A stretch of 40,310 nucleotides of DNA from a virus, in the IMG/VR virus record IMGVR_UViG_3300046506_000180, positions 1-40,310 of that record; one strand, 5' to 3'. This document shows positions 39,599-40,310 of this stretch, in pieces. The translations under genes and the position numbers were made by a program. The notes under the pieces were generated by a model. It was not told the origin of the DNA, did not search any database, and saw nothing but the letters and a program-made list of their open reading frames with translations. Positions within the stretch are counted from its first letter, which is position 1; each line of letters starts with the position of its first letter.

Positions 39599-39626
39599 AA
39601 CGCCAACCTGCGAGGGTTGGCGTTTT
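39599..39626 (+). terminator. intrinsic terminator of the host gene, cut off by the prophage
   Basis: AACGCCAACC pairs perfectly with GGTTGGCGTT around the loop TGCGAG, followed by TTCGTT after four T (part of the stem and tail). Removing the prophage puts it about 35 bp after the stop codon at 99..101. Confidence 0.8.
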
Positions 39627-39652
39627 CGTTGGGACGAGCACTTCGTGTTTCC

Positions 39653-39680
39653 AAAAACAAAAAAGCCACCCGAAGGTGGC
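39653..39680 (-). terminator. terminator of the tRNA-Phe transcript
   Basis: GCCACC and GGTGGC pair around CGAA. On the minus strand a T-rich tract (TTTTTTGTTTTT) follows, 14 bp past the tRNA 3' end. The plus strand also has GTTTT after the hairpin, so it may stop transcripts from both sides. Confidence 0.82.
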
Positions 39681-39693
39681 GTTTTATTATTCC

Positions 39694-39769
39694 TGGTGGC
39701 CCGGGGCGGAATCGAACCACCGACACAAGGATTTTCAATCCTCTGCTCTACCAACTGAGCTACCAGGCC
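39694..39769 (-). tRNA. tRNA-Phe (anticodon GAA)
   Basis: The 76-nt minus-strand sequence folds as a full cloverleaf: acceptor stem GGCCTGG/CCGGGCC (one T-G pair), D arm AGCTCAGTTGGTAGAGC, anticodon arm GAGGATTGAAAATCCTT with GAA, T arm with GGTTCGATTCC, and an encoded CCA end. It lies outside the prophage, about 100 bp from the right end, and is intact; it was not the insertion target. Confidence 0.95.
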
Positions 39770-39779
39770 AAGAGGCATG

Positions 39780-39785
39780 ATTATA
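39780..39785 (-). promoter_or_regulatory. -10 box of the tRNA-Phe promoter
   Basis: A perfect TATAAT on the minus strand lies 10 bp before the mature tRNA 5' end. No good -35 box is apparent at 16-18 bp. Confidence 0.55.
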
Positions 39786-39850
39786 GCGACCAGTTCGCGG
39801 CAGGCAAGTACTTTTTTCGCGCGCCCGAAGCCGGCGCGCCCCCAGGTGGC

Positions 39851-40310
39851 TTAGCGGCGGCGGCGCGCGGCGGCAAGGCCCATCAGTCCGGTTGCCATCA
39901 CCAGCATCGTGGCCGGTTCCGGCACGTTGCTGGGGTTCGGGCCCGGGTCGGCCGCAGTCTGGATGAGCAGGTCATCGATGCCGATGTAGTTGGAATCGGC
40001 TACGTTGCCCGTGTATTGGATCGCGAACCGGCCCATGGTGCCAGCCCCTTGGGCGCCCACAGTGACGGTAAATTGATGCCAGGCGTCTGTGGGCACGGGG
40101 TCAAGGGAGCCTATCGCATGGAAGTCGCCGACCGCACTGCTGCCACCGCTGAAGTTGAACACCGTTTTGTCGAAATATCCCGCGTCCTGGTCGCCCCTGA
40201 TCCACAGCGAGATGGTCACTGCGGTTTCGGTCGAAAACGTGGGGGTGATCAGCCAGTTGTTCAGCACCCCGACGTCGGAACCGTTACCAAAGGTTCCATT
40301 TTCGAAGCTC
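39851..40310 (-). CDS. PEP-CTERM sorting domain protein, 3' part
   Basis: The minus-strand frame is open to the right window edge, so the 5' end is missing; 152 residues are visible. The visible part has a beta-sandwich character (SFENGTFGNGSDVG, then AVTISLWIRGDQDAG and DSNYIGIDDLLIQT). It ends in a classic PEP-CTERM signal: VPEPATMLVM, a hydrophobic helix and RRRR. Such proteins are sorted by exosortase to the cell surface or biofilm matrix. The gene is host, outside the prophage. Confidence 0.9.
   Translation of the reverse strand, partial: SFENGTFGNGSDVGVLNNWLITPTFSTETAVTISLWIRGDQDAGYFDKTVFNFSGGSSAVGDFHAIGSLDPVPTDAWHQFTVTVGAQGAGTMGRFAIQYTGNVADSNYIGIDDLLIQTAADPGPNPSNVPEPATMLVMATGLMGLAAARRRR

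Noticed and set aside
39694-39769. tRNA-Phe as the integration site of the prophage
   Set aside because: The tRNA is intact and 110 bp from the right end, there is no duplicated tRNA fragment at the left end, and the element is a transposing Mu-like phage, not a tyrosine-integrase phage.
39770-39850. GC-rich inverted repeat near 39817..39842 as a terminator of the PEP-CTERM gene
   Set aside because: On the minus strand the stem is followed by an A tract, not a T tract, so it does not fit an intrinsic terminator for that gene.

Overview
The window holds one complete Mu-like transposable prophage (128..39584, 39,457 bp) in the chromosome of a high-GC betaproteobacterium. The host is probably Massilia or another member of Oxalobacteraceae. 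That guess rests on overall protein character, a flanking PEP-CTERM protein gene and a tRNA-Phe; the species cannot be fixed from this sequence. The prophage begins TGT and ends ACA and is flanked by a 5-bp direct repeat, CTTTC (123..127 and 39585..39589), as expected for Mu-type transposition. It landed between the stop codon of a host gene (1..101) and that gene's intrinsic terminator (39599..39626).

Layout. The left end (128..300) carries inverted transposase-binding motifs. A minus-strand gene runs out of the phage into host DNA (88..465). Next come a minus-strand repressor and a cluster of operators, then ner and a second HTH gene. The transposition genes follow: a MuA-like DDE transposase and a short MuB-like ATPase. 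The early/middle region (5017..10537) encodes small regulators and phage proteins of unknown function, gemA and mor. Two genes there point the other way (6014..6442 and 8890..9159) and look like later insertions.

The late region starts at 10597. First comes a lysis module: holin, secreted lytic transglycosylase, and overlapping i-spanin and o-spanin. Then a DksA/TraR-type zinc finger protein, the two terminase subunits, portal, MuF and a gpG-like protein. A second late block (18553 on) has protease/scaffold, decoration protein, gpT-like major capsid protein, neck genes and a long non-contractile tail module. The tail module has a tube protein, a chaperone pair joined by a -1 frameshift signal, a 1736-residue tape measure, a hub and fibres. 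The same 18-bp palindrome precedes both late blocks and is the best candidate for the Mor-type activator site. The phage thus joins a Mu-type head and transposition system to a siphovirus-type tail, as in B3/D3112-like phages.

The most striking content is at the right end, where Mu carries mom. Inside the prophage boundary there is a minus-strand three-gene cassette (37978..39345): an Hcp tube protein of the type VI secretion system, a BPSL0067/NlpC-P60-like amidase effector, and a secreted protein that is probably its periplasmic immunity protein. The phage therefore appears to carry an anti-bacterial T6SS payload as lysogenic cargo. Beyond the prophage lie the stranded host terminator, tRNA-Phe (minus strand) and the 3' part of a PEP-CTERM protein gene running off the right edge.
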